Assembly: GCF_020085105.1 (NCBI RefSeq)
Contig: NC_058044.1
Coordinates: 22,805,206-22,869,205, forward strand
Direction: 5' to 3'
Source of the DNA: Siniperca chuatsi
Taxonomy: Eukaryota > Chordata > Actinopteri > Centrarchiformes > Sinipercidae
Length of the DNA stretch: 64,000 nucleotides
Shown here: positions 25,370-35,808 of the stretch, in pieces
How the letters are laid out: each line of letters opens with the position of its first letter
Position numbering within the stretch: position 1 is the stretch's first letter
Made by a program: the position numbers and the translations under genes
The notes under the pieces: model-generated
What the model saw: only the letters and a program-made list of their open reading frames with translations
Database searches by the model: none
Told to the model about the DNA's origin: nothing

Positions 25370-25600
25370 TCCCCTCCCTCTGCTGGGCAGCGAGGTCGGG
25401 AGATGGAGAGAGAGAGCTAGTGAGGGAGCAGCCCTGACCTCCGGCGCTCAATGCGGAAACAATGGCGACGCGCCTCAGGGTGACAGCGGGAGACAGGAAC
25501 AGGCACAAACACAGGAACTGTCCATTCTGCCACTGAGACAGACCTGCAGAGGCCTGAGAATCCGGAGGAGGAACTGTCTCTCTCGCTCCATTGCTCCCTC
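25370..25600. promoter_or_regulatory. CpG-containing GC-rich patch in the gene desert
   Basis: Composition shifts to GC-rich with several CpGs within about 60 bp ('ctccggcgctcaatgcgg', 'caatggcgacgcgcctc'), unlike the AT-rich flanks. A start codon in good context (acaATGG, near 25,461) opens only a short frame ending within about 25 codons. A 122-codon frame (25,254-25,622) and - strand frames overlap it without recognisable domains. It could be a promoter with an untranslated first exon, an enhancer, or an unrecognised repeat. Confidence 0.25.
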
Positions 25601-25829
25601 TCCCATTTTCGATATGCCCTAATATGACAAAAAAGTGATGATCTTGTTGATTGTATGCTGTTATTAGCTAGTGGTCCCAAAGGGAGAGGCTCTGAGCGCC
25701 ACAGAGTCTTAGGGAATGAGACAGGGATATTTTAGGACACAATGATGGTCTCTTTCGGCACATATACCTTGCACAAGAACTCAAAAGCTTCATTCCAAAA
25801 TAAGATAAACACCATTTAACAAGACTAAA

Positions 25830-26410
25830 GGTCACAGCCATGCTAGCCGCCAGAGCTGCTAGCATGGCTGTAACCTCGCTTGCTATTAGCATGGCAAGCA
25901 TTGCTTTGAGCTAAATGCTAACATGCTCATAATGACCATGCAAACATTCTGATTTACCATGGTCACCATTGTAGTTTTCGCATGTTAGCATGTTAACATT
26001 TGCTAATTAGCACTAAACAAAAAGCCCAGCTGTGGCTGATGATGATGAATGTCATGAGTTTTGCAGGAATTCGAATTAAACCAAAATATTGCACAAATTA
26101 AAATTTTGACCTGATGTTGACGTTAGATGAAAAGTTAAGGGATCACCAAAATTGTTACCATTCATCCTGTATTGGGAAATTAATATTTGTACCAAATTTC
26201 ATGGCAATCCATCCAGTAGTTTTTGAGACATCTCACTCAAAACCACAAATGTGTCAGCCTCATGGTGGCACTAGAGGAAAAGTCAGGGGATCCCCAAAGT
26301 CATTGTGATCCATCCTCTGGGGAACATGAATGTCGGTACCAAATTCCATAGCAATCCATCCAATTGTTGTTGAGATATTTCAGTCATGCTGCTAGCATGG
26401 CTATAGAGTT
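25830..26410 (+). repeat. dispersed 'atgctaacatgctca' repeat, near full-length copy
   Basis: Starts at a perfect 13-bp inverted repeat (25,835-25,847 with 25,858-25,870, 10-nt loop) made of 'cagccatgctagc', then 'gctttgagctaaatgctaacatgctca', 'attagcactaaacaaaaagcc', 'caaatttcatggcaatccatcc', 'tggtggcactagaggaaaagtc' and ends 'atgctgctagcatggct'. The terminal inverted motif at both ends of the family suggests a MITE-like structure. Confidence 0.7.
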
Positions 26411-27935
26411 AATAGCAATTTACTGATTTACTTACCTAAATCTTTTTAGTATAGAAGGAAGGAAATTTCTAAGGCTGACTAAATCTGATTTACTGACTGA
26501 ATTCTGCATTCTAAACACTGTGAATGATGAACTTTAGGTGAATAGAAATACAATAAAGTCCTTTCAAGAGCTTTACAAAAACAGGTTGGTCTGTCAGAGG
26601 TCCTTATGGATAACAAAGGACAGAAAAACACAAAAAACAAAAGGTAGAACATGCAGAACCTACACTCATACAATATGTATTCTAGCATGTGTGTCTGTGG
26701 GTATAGATGGAAATACCAGGTAATAGTCAGTTCAAAGCAGAAATAATGAATGACAGGCTCCAGCTGATAGTTAAAGCAGGGTGTAGTCTGTGCTGAACAA
26801 ATGGGCCTTGAGTTTGGACTGAAAAAACAAGATTGTATCTGATTCCTTGAAAATATATCAGGTTGTGGAAATCAACTCCACAGTTTTTTTCTTGACCTGG
26901 ACAAAGGAAAACTTTCAGCACTAAAAAGTGAACAAGAGCAACACATGAAACAACACTGTTATATTTACTGGTGATTTTGACTCATAAGGTGATGGACTCT
27001 TTTTTTTTGTTTAAGATATAGTGATAATGTTGATTATTGATTTGATATATCATAAGAAAAAGCTCAAGTTATCACCTCAGTATGTAATAATCTGATGTTA
27101 TTACATTATCCATTACTATAAGCTTTCAAAGCCATCCTCTGTTTTCAATAAGTAGTGAATAGTTGGTAACAATTTTTGGTTTTGGAATAAAATTATTCCA
27201 TGTACTTGACCCCCTCATTAATACATGTCAAATATATCTCCTAACCCACAACCTTGTTTTCAACACATTCTACACAAAAAGCTTCTTTGCTTTTTTCTTT
27301 TTTTTCTAAAAAGTCCGATGACAGATTTGAAGATGTATGTTTTGGTAATTACCTGATCATTTTTACCATATGAAAACACACCTACTGTGAATGAGTTTTA
27401 GCCAATTTTAGCTTAATTCATCTCATGCACAGCTTTATGAAGAGGTATTAAAGACATACATTAATCATTGCTGTATAGTCTCTATGTTACCATGATATTC
27501 TTATTCCCCAAGGTCACAATTATTTAGAGGAGATGATGTTGAAAAATGAATGTGTACTGAGCTCATTTGTCAACAGTTTTCTCTCTGTATAATGGGAACC
27601 AGAATAATAAAAAGTGTCTGCGGTTTAGCTGCTGTCTTAAAAAAATAATGAGGTATAAATTTACACATGAAGCATTTGATTTTTCCATTTGGTCCTCTCA
27701 GCAATGAGCTGCACTGTCTCATTAACAGTGGCTTCTGGGAAAGCCGACATGCTTTGGAGGAATTATTTTTTTGCAGAGATTTATTTTCCTTTCTGATCAG
27801 ATCACTAACAGTAAGCAGAGTGTAAAATTATGCGTGCACCAAAACTTGACCTAGTCACAGTGAACTCAGCGAAACCAAATGAGGGCTTCACAATTATTGC
27901 AGTAAATTACCTCACTGGAGAGTCCAATATTCACT
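26411..27935. other. gene-free intergenic DNA
   Basis: AT-rich, with T and A homopolymer runs. I see no exon and no repeat that I can name. Confidence 0.45.
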
Positions 27936-27939
27936 CTCT

Positions 27940-28220
27940 TTTAGCACTGTTTTTGGTCTCTACCAACTCCTGAGGGAAATATGTAGCTCTTCAGCTGCTA
28001 AATGCTCCACTATGTTCACCCGCTAGTCGATAACTTTGTCTGTTCAGGTAGTGTACAGTGGGTTTTTAGGGTTTTCACTAAAAACAGCTGTGTACTGTGT
28101 CTGAAAACAACACTGATGAGAGCGGTGAGGGTGAACCAAAACAGTAAAGTTGCTGTTTGGCCTTCGAAACCAAAACAATGAGCTGCTGGATGCTGAAAAG
28201 CTTTTTAGAGCTGAGGGGAA
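27940..28220 (-). repeat. dispersed repeat, copy b (inverted partner at 21.9 kb)
   Basis: The + strand reads 'tggtctctaccaactcctgagggaaa', 'cttcagctgctaaatgctccactatgttcac' and 'gtagtgtacagtgggttttta', each the reverse complement of a block in 21,880-22,130, followed by 'gagagcggtgagggtgaac'. Confidence 0.65.
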
Positions 28221-31200
28221 CTGCAGAGTCAGATGATAATTCTCTGGGTTAGTCACTACCAACTACCAATTCACGTCACACATAGTGATTTGATCCATTG
28301 TTAATATAAAAATATTGATAAGTGCAGCGTTGAATGGCTTTTACATCAGATAGAGTTAATATTATTCAGCTGCAGGTGAAGAGGACCACCGCAGTGTAAC
28401 ACCAACATTTTTTTGACCAGTTTCATATTGTTTTGGGTGGACAGGGTTGAGTTGAGGTATGAAGTTAGACATGGTTTCTATGAGATTTACATTAAAAAAA
28501 ACATGCAACCAATCCAGGAAATTGCACAAAATTATGATACAGTAGTAAATTACAGTAGTAGAGCAAGGTTGTACAAAAACTATAACAAGTTTTCTTGCTA
28601 ACACTGCAGCAGTTAAAGCCAAATCATTGCTTCATTTTGGTCACAAACCCACCTGAGTGCCCGCGTGAGCACTCTAAAGTGTATTTTGTCTGGACTATGT
28701 TGCCAGCCTGAATGCAGCATGAACAGAGTAGATCAGTGGGTGGCGACTGCAATAAAAAACGCAAAAACACAGGAACACTTTCAGTTCCTACCGGGGCCTT
28801 AGGCTAAAAATGTATGCTGCCATGGTATTGCCTACATTGTTTGCATTCTCACTGTATTTCATTGCCTATTCTACATCTAGAATAGCTCACAGACTATTCT
28901 CACTGCATATACATACTGTATACTGCATCTCATGAACTGTAGTTTACACAATGGAGCTGCTGATAATGGTACGATTGAGCTATAAACCTGCCAACCGCTG
29001 AAACACTGACTTCCTGTCTTGCTCATTGTGCTGTATTCAAGGTAAGTACTCGAAGCCTCAAGGGGCAGCGCTACAATAACTGACCAGATTACATCACTCA
29101 GCACCCGAAGGGCACCTACCACCCCACCTCACCCCACACTCACACCCTCCTGCTACCTCCCTCCCTCATCTAGTAATGTGGTATTGTTCACTATTGATGA
29201 GATTGACCTTGAGGAAATCCCCTGCAGCTCTTAAGTGGAGACTGTCAGTCTGACGAGCGCTGCCAAGGTAAACACAGCCAATCAGTCTCCTCCATGTCAA
29301 TGTGACACCTGTCTAATGAGGAAGCAGGCTGTTCTCACCTATCAGCAATCAGGAATGTAAAACTGGAATGGCACTGGGAACACTGGGGACAGAGTTGTCT
29401 TCCTCCCTCCATCCTGTTTTAGTCTCTGAGGCCGAGGCTGAGTCGCGTTCCTCTTTTCAGCAGGAACCCCCTGCTGGGTGAGGCATCGCTTTCAAAGAAT
29501 TCAAATGTGCAGCGTGGCCCACAAGGCTTTTCTCTATAGGTCGGGTGTGAGAACCGGTCCCGCATGCTGGCTTCAATGTGTTTTTTAAGGGAGGGAAATT
29601 AATTCAGTCCAATTGGGGAAATACAGCCCAGTGTGTCAAATGGGTGCAAATGTTGTACATATTAACCCATGAACTTTGCTGGGTTCCCCGTCAGGGTGTT
29701 AATGCAATGTGTTGCATTTAGGTCCCCTATTATATGTGTTTAGAGCACTTAATTAACCTTGTAAGGACAAATGGCACATATATCCAATCCAGTGTCATTT
29801 GGGAATACAAAATCCAAATAGGGAAGACTGTGTTCTTTTCCCTTTTCCTTAAAAGAAATCACTTTTTAAATGTCCCCTCAGTGCTTTCTAAGTACCCAGA
29901 CACAAAAATAGAACATTTTTTGTTGTGGATTCCCTCGTGAAAGAATGCTGTGTGTAAAAAAAAAAAAAAAGACATAAAAAAATTTTTGGGTCTGGTTCAA
30001 AGGAGTGAATATTTGGGTTCTGTGTATTAAACCAGGAGACATTTCACCCCAGAACACAATGGATGTTGTGATGCGGATTATCCATTGTCTATTGTCAGAT
30101 TCCCCCAGCCTCACCCTGTGTTACCCCACAACACATCCCCTACACTATTACTGGAAAAAACACTGGGTGAACCAGTGAACCCCTAACTCTTTTTGTTTTC
30201 AAAAACACGAGATCTTTGTGTGGCCTTGGTCTGCGTTGCCAGGGCAGTGGGACTCGATGCTCCGTACAAAACAACTGATGAAACAGAAGAAGGCGTTGAA
30301 GAAGTATGTCCAAGAACATGGCTTCCCAAACTAGTGTGGCTTACAGAGCACGTCTCCCAGTCCTCCTTTTTCCTTTCCTTTAAAAGAAAAAATCCTTTCT
30401 GTCTCACTTTTCATTAGCTCTGCAGACTGGTTTATTATGTCGTTATTATGATCAAAAGTCCTAAGTTTCTATGATTTTTGGGGGGGATGTGTGGATATTT
30501 TGTTATCTTAAAAAACTGTATCCTAGTGTATGTGTTTAGTTTTGGTATAGTTTAACTGTATGGTCTTCAAATGTTGGCACTTTCATAGACTTATGTTGCA
30601 TGAATTCAGTAGAAATCTTGAATCTACTTTGCAAATAAATGCTTGTTTTAAATTTTTTCCCTTCAATCCAAATGTCAAAGAAACATACAGCGTGTTTTAC
30701 AAAGTCCAATTTGTGCAAACTGAATCAAAAAAATGTTGCATTTGTGAGTACAACAGACCAAACTGTAAGACAACTGCATGCATCAAAGCGCCCTATAAAA
30801 AAGAGCTGGGTGTATTTTGTGTTAGCAGGGATCAGTTGGATTTCCTGTCTTTTGTGGCTTTCAACCAAATGTAACTCTTTTCACTTACAAAATAGGATTT
30901 CCCATCAAATATATAAGGCTTCTAATAAGACTTAAGGCTTGTCCCAACTCCATATGTTTTAGATTTCCTTGGAGACACAGTGGATAACAGATATAAAGAC
31001 GATCAGTGAATGTTGGGGGTAAAAAAAGCTATATGCTACATTGCAGAGCTCAGCAGAGTATCCTTCTCACAACTAAAAAAGAAAAACAACTTCTGTTCAG
31101 TGATAAAGAAGCACACTGTTTTATCCTGATTGGAGAGTATACTGCTGTAGAGCTCTATATTCAAAATTCTGTTTAGCTTTGACAAAATGATGTTCAGTAT

Positions 31201-32280
31201 AAAATATACACTGAAAAACAACACTAAACTGATGCTCCATGCTGGGTTCACAGGTGTGTTCTCAAAACAGCACACCCTTTTTCAAAAGAATTGTAAATGC
31301 CAACAGCAAAATCACACTGCTCCATGAGTCTGAGTCAACCTGCAGAGCTATGTCTGTAGCAAAACCCCATAGTTCAGTGATGTCTAATTGGAACATACAG
31401 TAAAAGTATGACTGTTCGTTTCCCTCGTCTCATTACCTTGTCTCATAGGTTCTCTGCATCCTGCCCTCCCATCCACCTGCACATTCTAACGAGGTGATCG
31501 CAGCACCCAAATACCAGACTGTGATCACATCGCATGCCTGCCCCATGTGTACACTTTCCTCTCTTTGTTGGCCCGCAGCCTCGTGGCACACATGGAGGCC
31601 CGGGCTGTTTCCTGCAGGCGAACGCAGGGAGGTGTGTTTCTAATTATAAACCTGATGCAGAGTTAAGCATTCTCTCTGCAGGCCACCACAGCCACCAGGA
31701 TTTATGGTACCAAGGTCCAGGCTCCCACCCCTGAAACCCACCACAGACGCAAAGCTGTTCACTTTCTGAGGCTATAAATCAGAAAAGTATGGCCAGTAGC
31801 TGCCAGTCTACTGCAAACTGATAGTGTTGTATCTGCAGAAGGTGAGAAAACAAATCTGCTCCATACACTCTTGTTACATAAATGTGTCACTTTAGTGCCT
31901 TTAGTCCTGTGGACCTCTCAGTATTAAACTTTATCTTTAGTAATCCATCTCATATAATGTTACTTTTGGCAACTCCTGTCCATGCCATGTCAAAGTTCTG
32001 CATAGAACAGAGAGCAAAATGAAGGAGTATCTCAATCAGCAGGTGCAGAGAGTCCAGCAATGTTCGTAAGCAGCTTCATAATATGTGGCATCCATGTTTA
32101 TCAGCTGTTAATGTCTATTATGAGCAGTTAATGTGATCATTAGGAAAACAGAGGAGGTGGACACAAGCCCTATCAGTGTGTCCATGCCATATTTGTCACA
32201 GAAAAATCTGTACTTGTTATCCAAGTAAAATTTGCTGTGTATGTCATTTTCAGCACATCACTCTGTCTAATCAGCTAACA
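28221..32280. other. gene-free intergenic DNA
   Basis: No supportable coding exon. The stretches 29,150-29,560 and 31,440-31,740 have more balanced composition and no repeat signature, and could hold regulatory elements. A 74-codon frame at 30,193-30,417 is mirrored by a 74-codon frame on the opposite strand and is not accepted. There is an A run at about 29,957-29,971. Confidence 0.45.
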
Positions 32281-32289
32281 CCGTCAGTA

Positions 32290-32864
32290 AAGGAATAGTT
32301 AGGGAATAAAATTAGGGAAATACACATAAAAGTTAGACAACACGATCGAAACGACTCTCGTGTCTATGCGCTAAGTATGAAGCTAGAACCAGAGGAGCAT
32401 AAGGCATAAGGCTAGAAGCAACGAGAAACAGCTAGCCTGGCTCTCTCCATTCAAAAATACTAGCATCTAAATTTTACTGACATATCTACACAACAAGCTG
32501 TGGTTTTATGTGGAGTTACGTGTTGCAACTATTTCTTGGTGAACAGCGACCGAGTGCAGCGACTCCCTGTAAAATCACAAGTTGTCGTATTTTTGTTTCT
32601 GTTTGTGTACAAATTAAACAAATGAGATACAACATGTTTATTAATGAGCATTCGAGTTGTTGGCAGGTATATTTTTGAACTTTGGATAGAGCCAGGCTAG
32701 TTGTGTCCCCCTGTTTCCAGTCTTTATGCTAAGCTAAGCTAATCTCCTCCTTGCTTTAGCTCCACACTTAACACACAGACATGAGAGTGTTATCAATCTT
32801 ATCAACTAAATCTAAGCGAGAAAGCGAATACGCGTTTTTTTTCCAAAATGTCTAAGTATTCCTT
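32290..32864 (+). mobile_element. hAT-like MITE
   Basis: The ends aaggaatagttag (32,290) and ctaagtattcctt (to 32,864) are imperfect inverted repeats. The interior has 'agctagcctggctctctcc', 'gctaagctaagctaatctcc' and 'gacatgagagtgttatcaatc', phrases I know from an abundant teleost non-autonomous element. A fragment of the same family lies at 41,195-41,470. Non-coding. Confidence 0.65.
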
Positions 32865-35020
32865 AAATGTCAACTCCTTGAGAAACATATTACTAATAAA
32901 CAGTGTATTGTTTTGGTATGTCACATTGTGTCAAACTAAGCAGGGATGTAGATAAAATAAGTCTTATAATAAGTCTAATACATATTGTCAGTTAATATGA
33001 GGAAATGAGCCATATATTTTGACAATAATAGGCCAAGAATGCCAAGGACTGAAGTATAGTTTTGTATAATTGGTTAAGGTCAAAGACCAAATGTCACTGA
33101 ACAAAAACAAATATAAAAATAAAAAAAGGCCCACACTATTGCTACTATCCCCAGATAGTCGGGGTTGGGGAGGGGGGTAAAACACACCGACCTAAAATTT
33201 GAACCAATGCAAAATGAATCCAACTTTGGATTATTTTAGTCTGAGTCTTTTGATTATTGAAAACAAGAGGAAATCCTTTACAGGCAGGAAGGTTTCCCTT
33301 TTGTGTAATAAAGATCCAAAATATTGTGCCAAAAACAATCTGGAATGTGGTAAACAATGTGAGGGAACAAACTACTTGCATGATAGATATGTGATCACCA
33401 GGATCTGGCATGGCTGGACAGTTGGTCATAGCAGCGTCATGTAAACCCCAGGGAGCAATGGCCTTAGTTTAGCACTTATAGGGAGTGATACAAACATTAT
33501 GGTATCCAGGTTGCATTGTGATAAATGCCTCTTTGGGAAAACACAAGCATTCAGGCATACTTAAGTGTATTACACATAAGTTCTTAAAAGCTGCATGCAC
33601 CTTCCTACATATTGTTAATGACTAATGAGTCAGAGAAAAGCAGCCAAAATCTTCATAAACACAGGAAATTGTATTGAATATAAAAGCAAAATCACTTGGG
33701 CAGCGATAGAGTCGAGGTCAATGCAATATTGTTGATCATAGGAGGCTCGTCTCAGTTATTAACAATGACAAAAACAAACAGAGGTGGGTCTGCTGTTGGA
33801 CGTTTTGGAGCAGGACAGCAACAAGTAGAAGTGGGGTTTTCCTACAGTGGAGCAGGGCTCTCCAGGGCCCTTCAAGACATGAAAGAAGCCCTCGGGGCTG
33901 CCAGAATCCCTTTCAATACATGGAGGCTTTGCAGAGGAAAAAACTCCAATCCACGACCTTTGTTCCTTTGTTCATGTTCTCAAGTGTTCTTCTGGGAGCC
34001 CATAGGTGAACTGAGGGTGTTCTTTATCTAGGGTGTGACTGCAACCACACAATAACATCCAGTTCAATCCCTATCTGCTGAACGTTTCAGGCTGAGTAGG
34101 TGTATAGATTAACAGAACACAGTAATGTAAACAGCGAGCCATATGAAGACAAACCATACAAAATATGACAGTGACATGTAAACTGTACAGTTCCCATGCA
34201 TTCCCAGTTGGTACCAGAGCAGGACACGTGTTTATGTCTTTGCATCTGTGGCATCATACTGAAGAAGCAACTAAAAGCAAAGAATGTGGTGATATAACTT
34301 AAAGCAGCAAACAATGATGATATATCAGTCTAAGGGAGCAAGACAGCAGGGCTAGAAAATAATCACCAGTGCAGCTTGTGAAGTCAGCCAGCAGCCCAAC
34401 GCTCCATCTGCATTGCTGACCTGGGTCACTGACACTCAAATGCAAAATTAAATTATGAGATCATTTGATACATTTTTGAGGTACATTACATGGAGTCTAG
34501 TGACACCTGGCGGTCTAAACAACACACTACAATACAGAGTGTGGTGATCATGGTGATGAGTGGGAAAAATTGAGCTCCATGCAGATCAGTGAATGCAGGT
34601 ATGGACAACGAAGAGTCTGACTGCAGGTAGGTTTTCATAAAATAAAATAAAAATAAACCATGTTTGTTTATTTCAAGGAACGCAACCAGAGAGGATCTAT
34701 ATGAACTAATAAGTTAAATAAGATGAATAAGAACCAGGTTGTACTAAGGATACTTACCAATCTAAATGCCAAGATTTGTAGCACAAGAAATGATCCCTTT
34801 GCATTTTAAGAAAATAAATGTCTTGAAAAATAAATAATTTGCAGGAAAATGTGTCATTTGCAGTTCATCAGTTCAAGAGTTTTTATATAACCATAAATGG
34901 TTGAAAACCTTCGCCAATACATGTTTAACCGCTTTGTTTGATAATCAAAAGGTGAAAACGTCATTTCCCACAACACTATTTAAATATCATTCAATATTTG
35001 TCATCAACACATGCTTCAGA
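32865..35020. other. gene-free DNA upstream of hmox2
   Basis: G-rich run at 33,160-33,177 (gttggggaggggggt). An open frame of 111 codons on the + strand (33,696-34,031) has no recognised domain. No exon is supported. Confidence 0.45.
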
Positions 35021-35029
35021 TGAGGTCCG

Positions 35030-35195
35030 CCTATTTTCTTTGGTGAGATATCTGATTGGTGTAAAGTCTTTGGATCTAACCAATCAGCATGCTTCTTTTC
35101 TGTAGGAAGAACTCTGATTGGCTTGTTGTCATAGGAACCGCGCCCCCTGTACTTTGCGTCTTGCCACTGGCTACGAAGGCACTGTTTTAATAAGG
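35030..35195 (+). promoter_or_regulatory. hmox2: probable hmox2 promoter and untranslated first exon
   Basis: ATTGG/CCAAT motifs occur at 35,054 ('tgattggtg'), 35,080 ('ccaatcag') and 35,115 ('gattggctt'), followed by a small GC-rich patch ('gaaccgcgccccctg') and then 'aataaggtaaac' near 35,190, which could be the donor of a non-coding first exon. The coding exon at 35,779 begins after a good acceptor (tttcctag), so an upstream non-coding exon is needed. The location is inferred from motifs and distance, not demonstrated. Confidence 0.4.
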
Positions 35196-35808
35196 TAAAC
35201 AAGCTTTTCATTTTCATTTTCCTAGCATATATATATACACAGTAATGATTTATAGTATGTTTTGCGTTCATACAAAGGGAGAGCGAAGTTTTAAAGTCGA
35301 TATGGTGTCAAGAAACCTGTATGTAACTGTAGCTATTTGCATAATACTGAAGACGTGTCCGTTTTGTAACTGTCCACCGGAATGTCATCTCTTTGCTTCG
35401 ACATGTTTCTCTTAGTTAGTTACAGTGCAGTATTTAGACAAAAAGACTTCAAAAACTATTATATACTAATGTCATTAAGATAATGTTTTAGAGCAACAAT
35501 GCAGTGATTCTTGCCCTTAACCTTAGCTCACAAATAACCGCAATGTACACCTGGTGTGTGGTCAGCTATCAGCCATCAAAACGTAGAGGTAATTTATCAT
35601 AGCAATTATCTTTTACTAATAATAATAAAATCATATATCTTAAAATTCATCAAGCTTTTATTTCCCACTGTTATTGAGACACACATCACTGTTGGATACA
35701 TATTCATGAATTTCTCTGTACAAGTCATCTCATATCATGTCATCATTGATTCATGTATCATTATCTTCTGCTTTCCTAGGGTCAAACCATTCTGAGATAA
35801 CCAGCGAG

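Noticed and set aside
30193..30417. 74-codon frames on both strands over the same interval
   Set aside because: Neither has a recognisable domain, and mutual openness on both strands is not evidence of coding.
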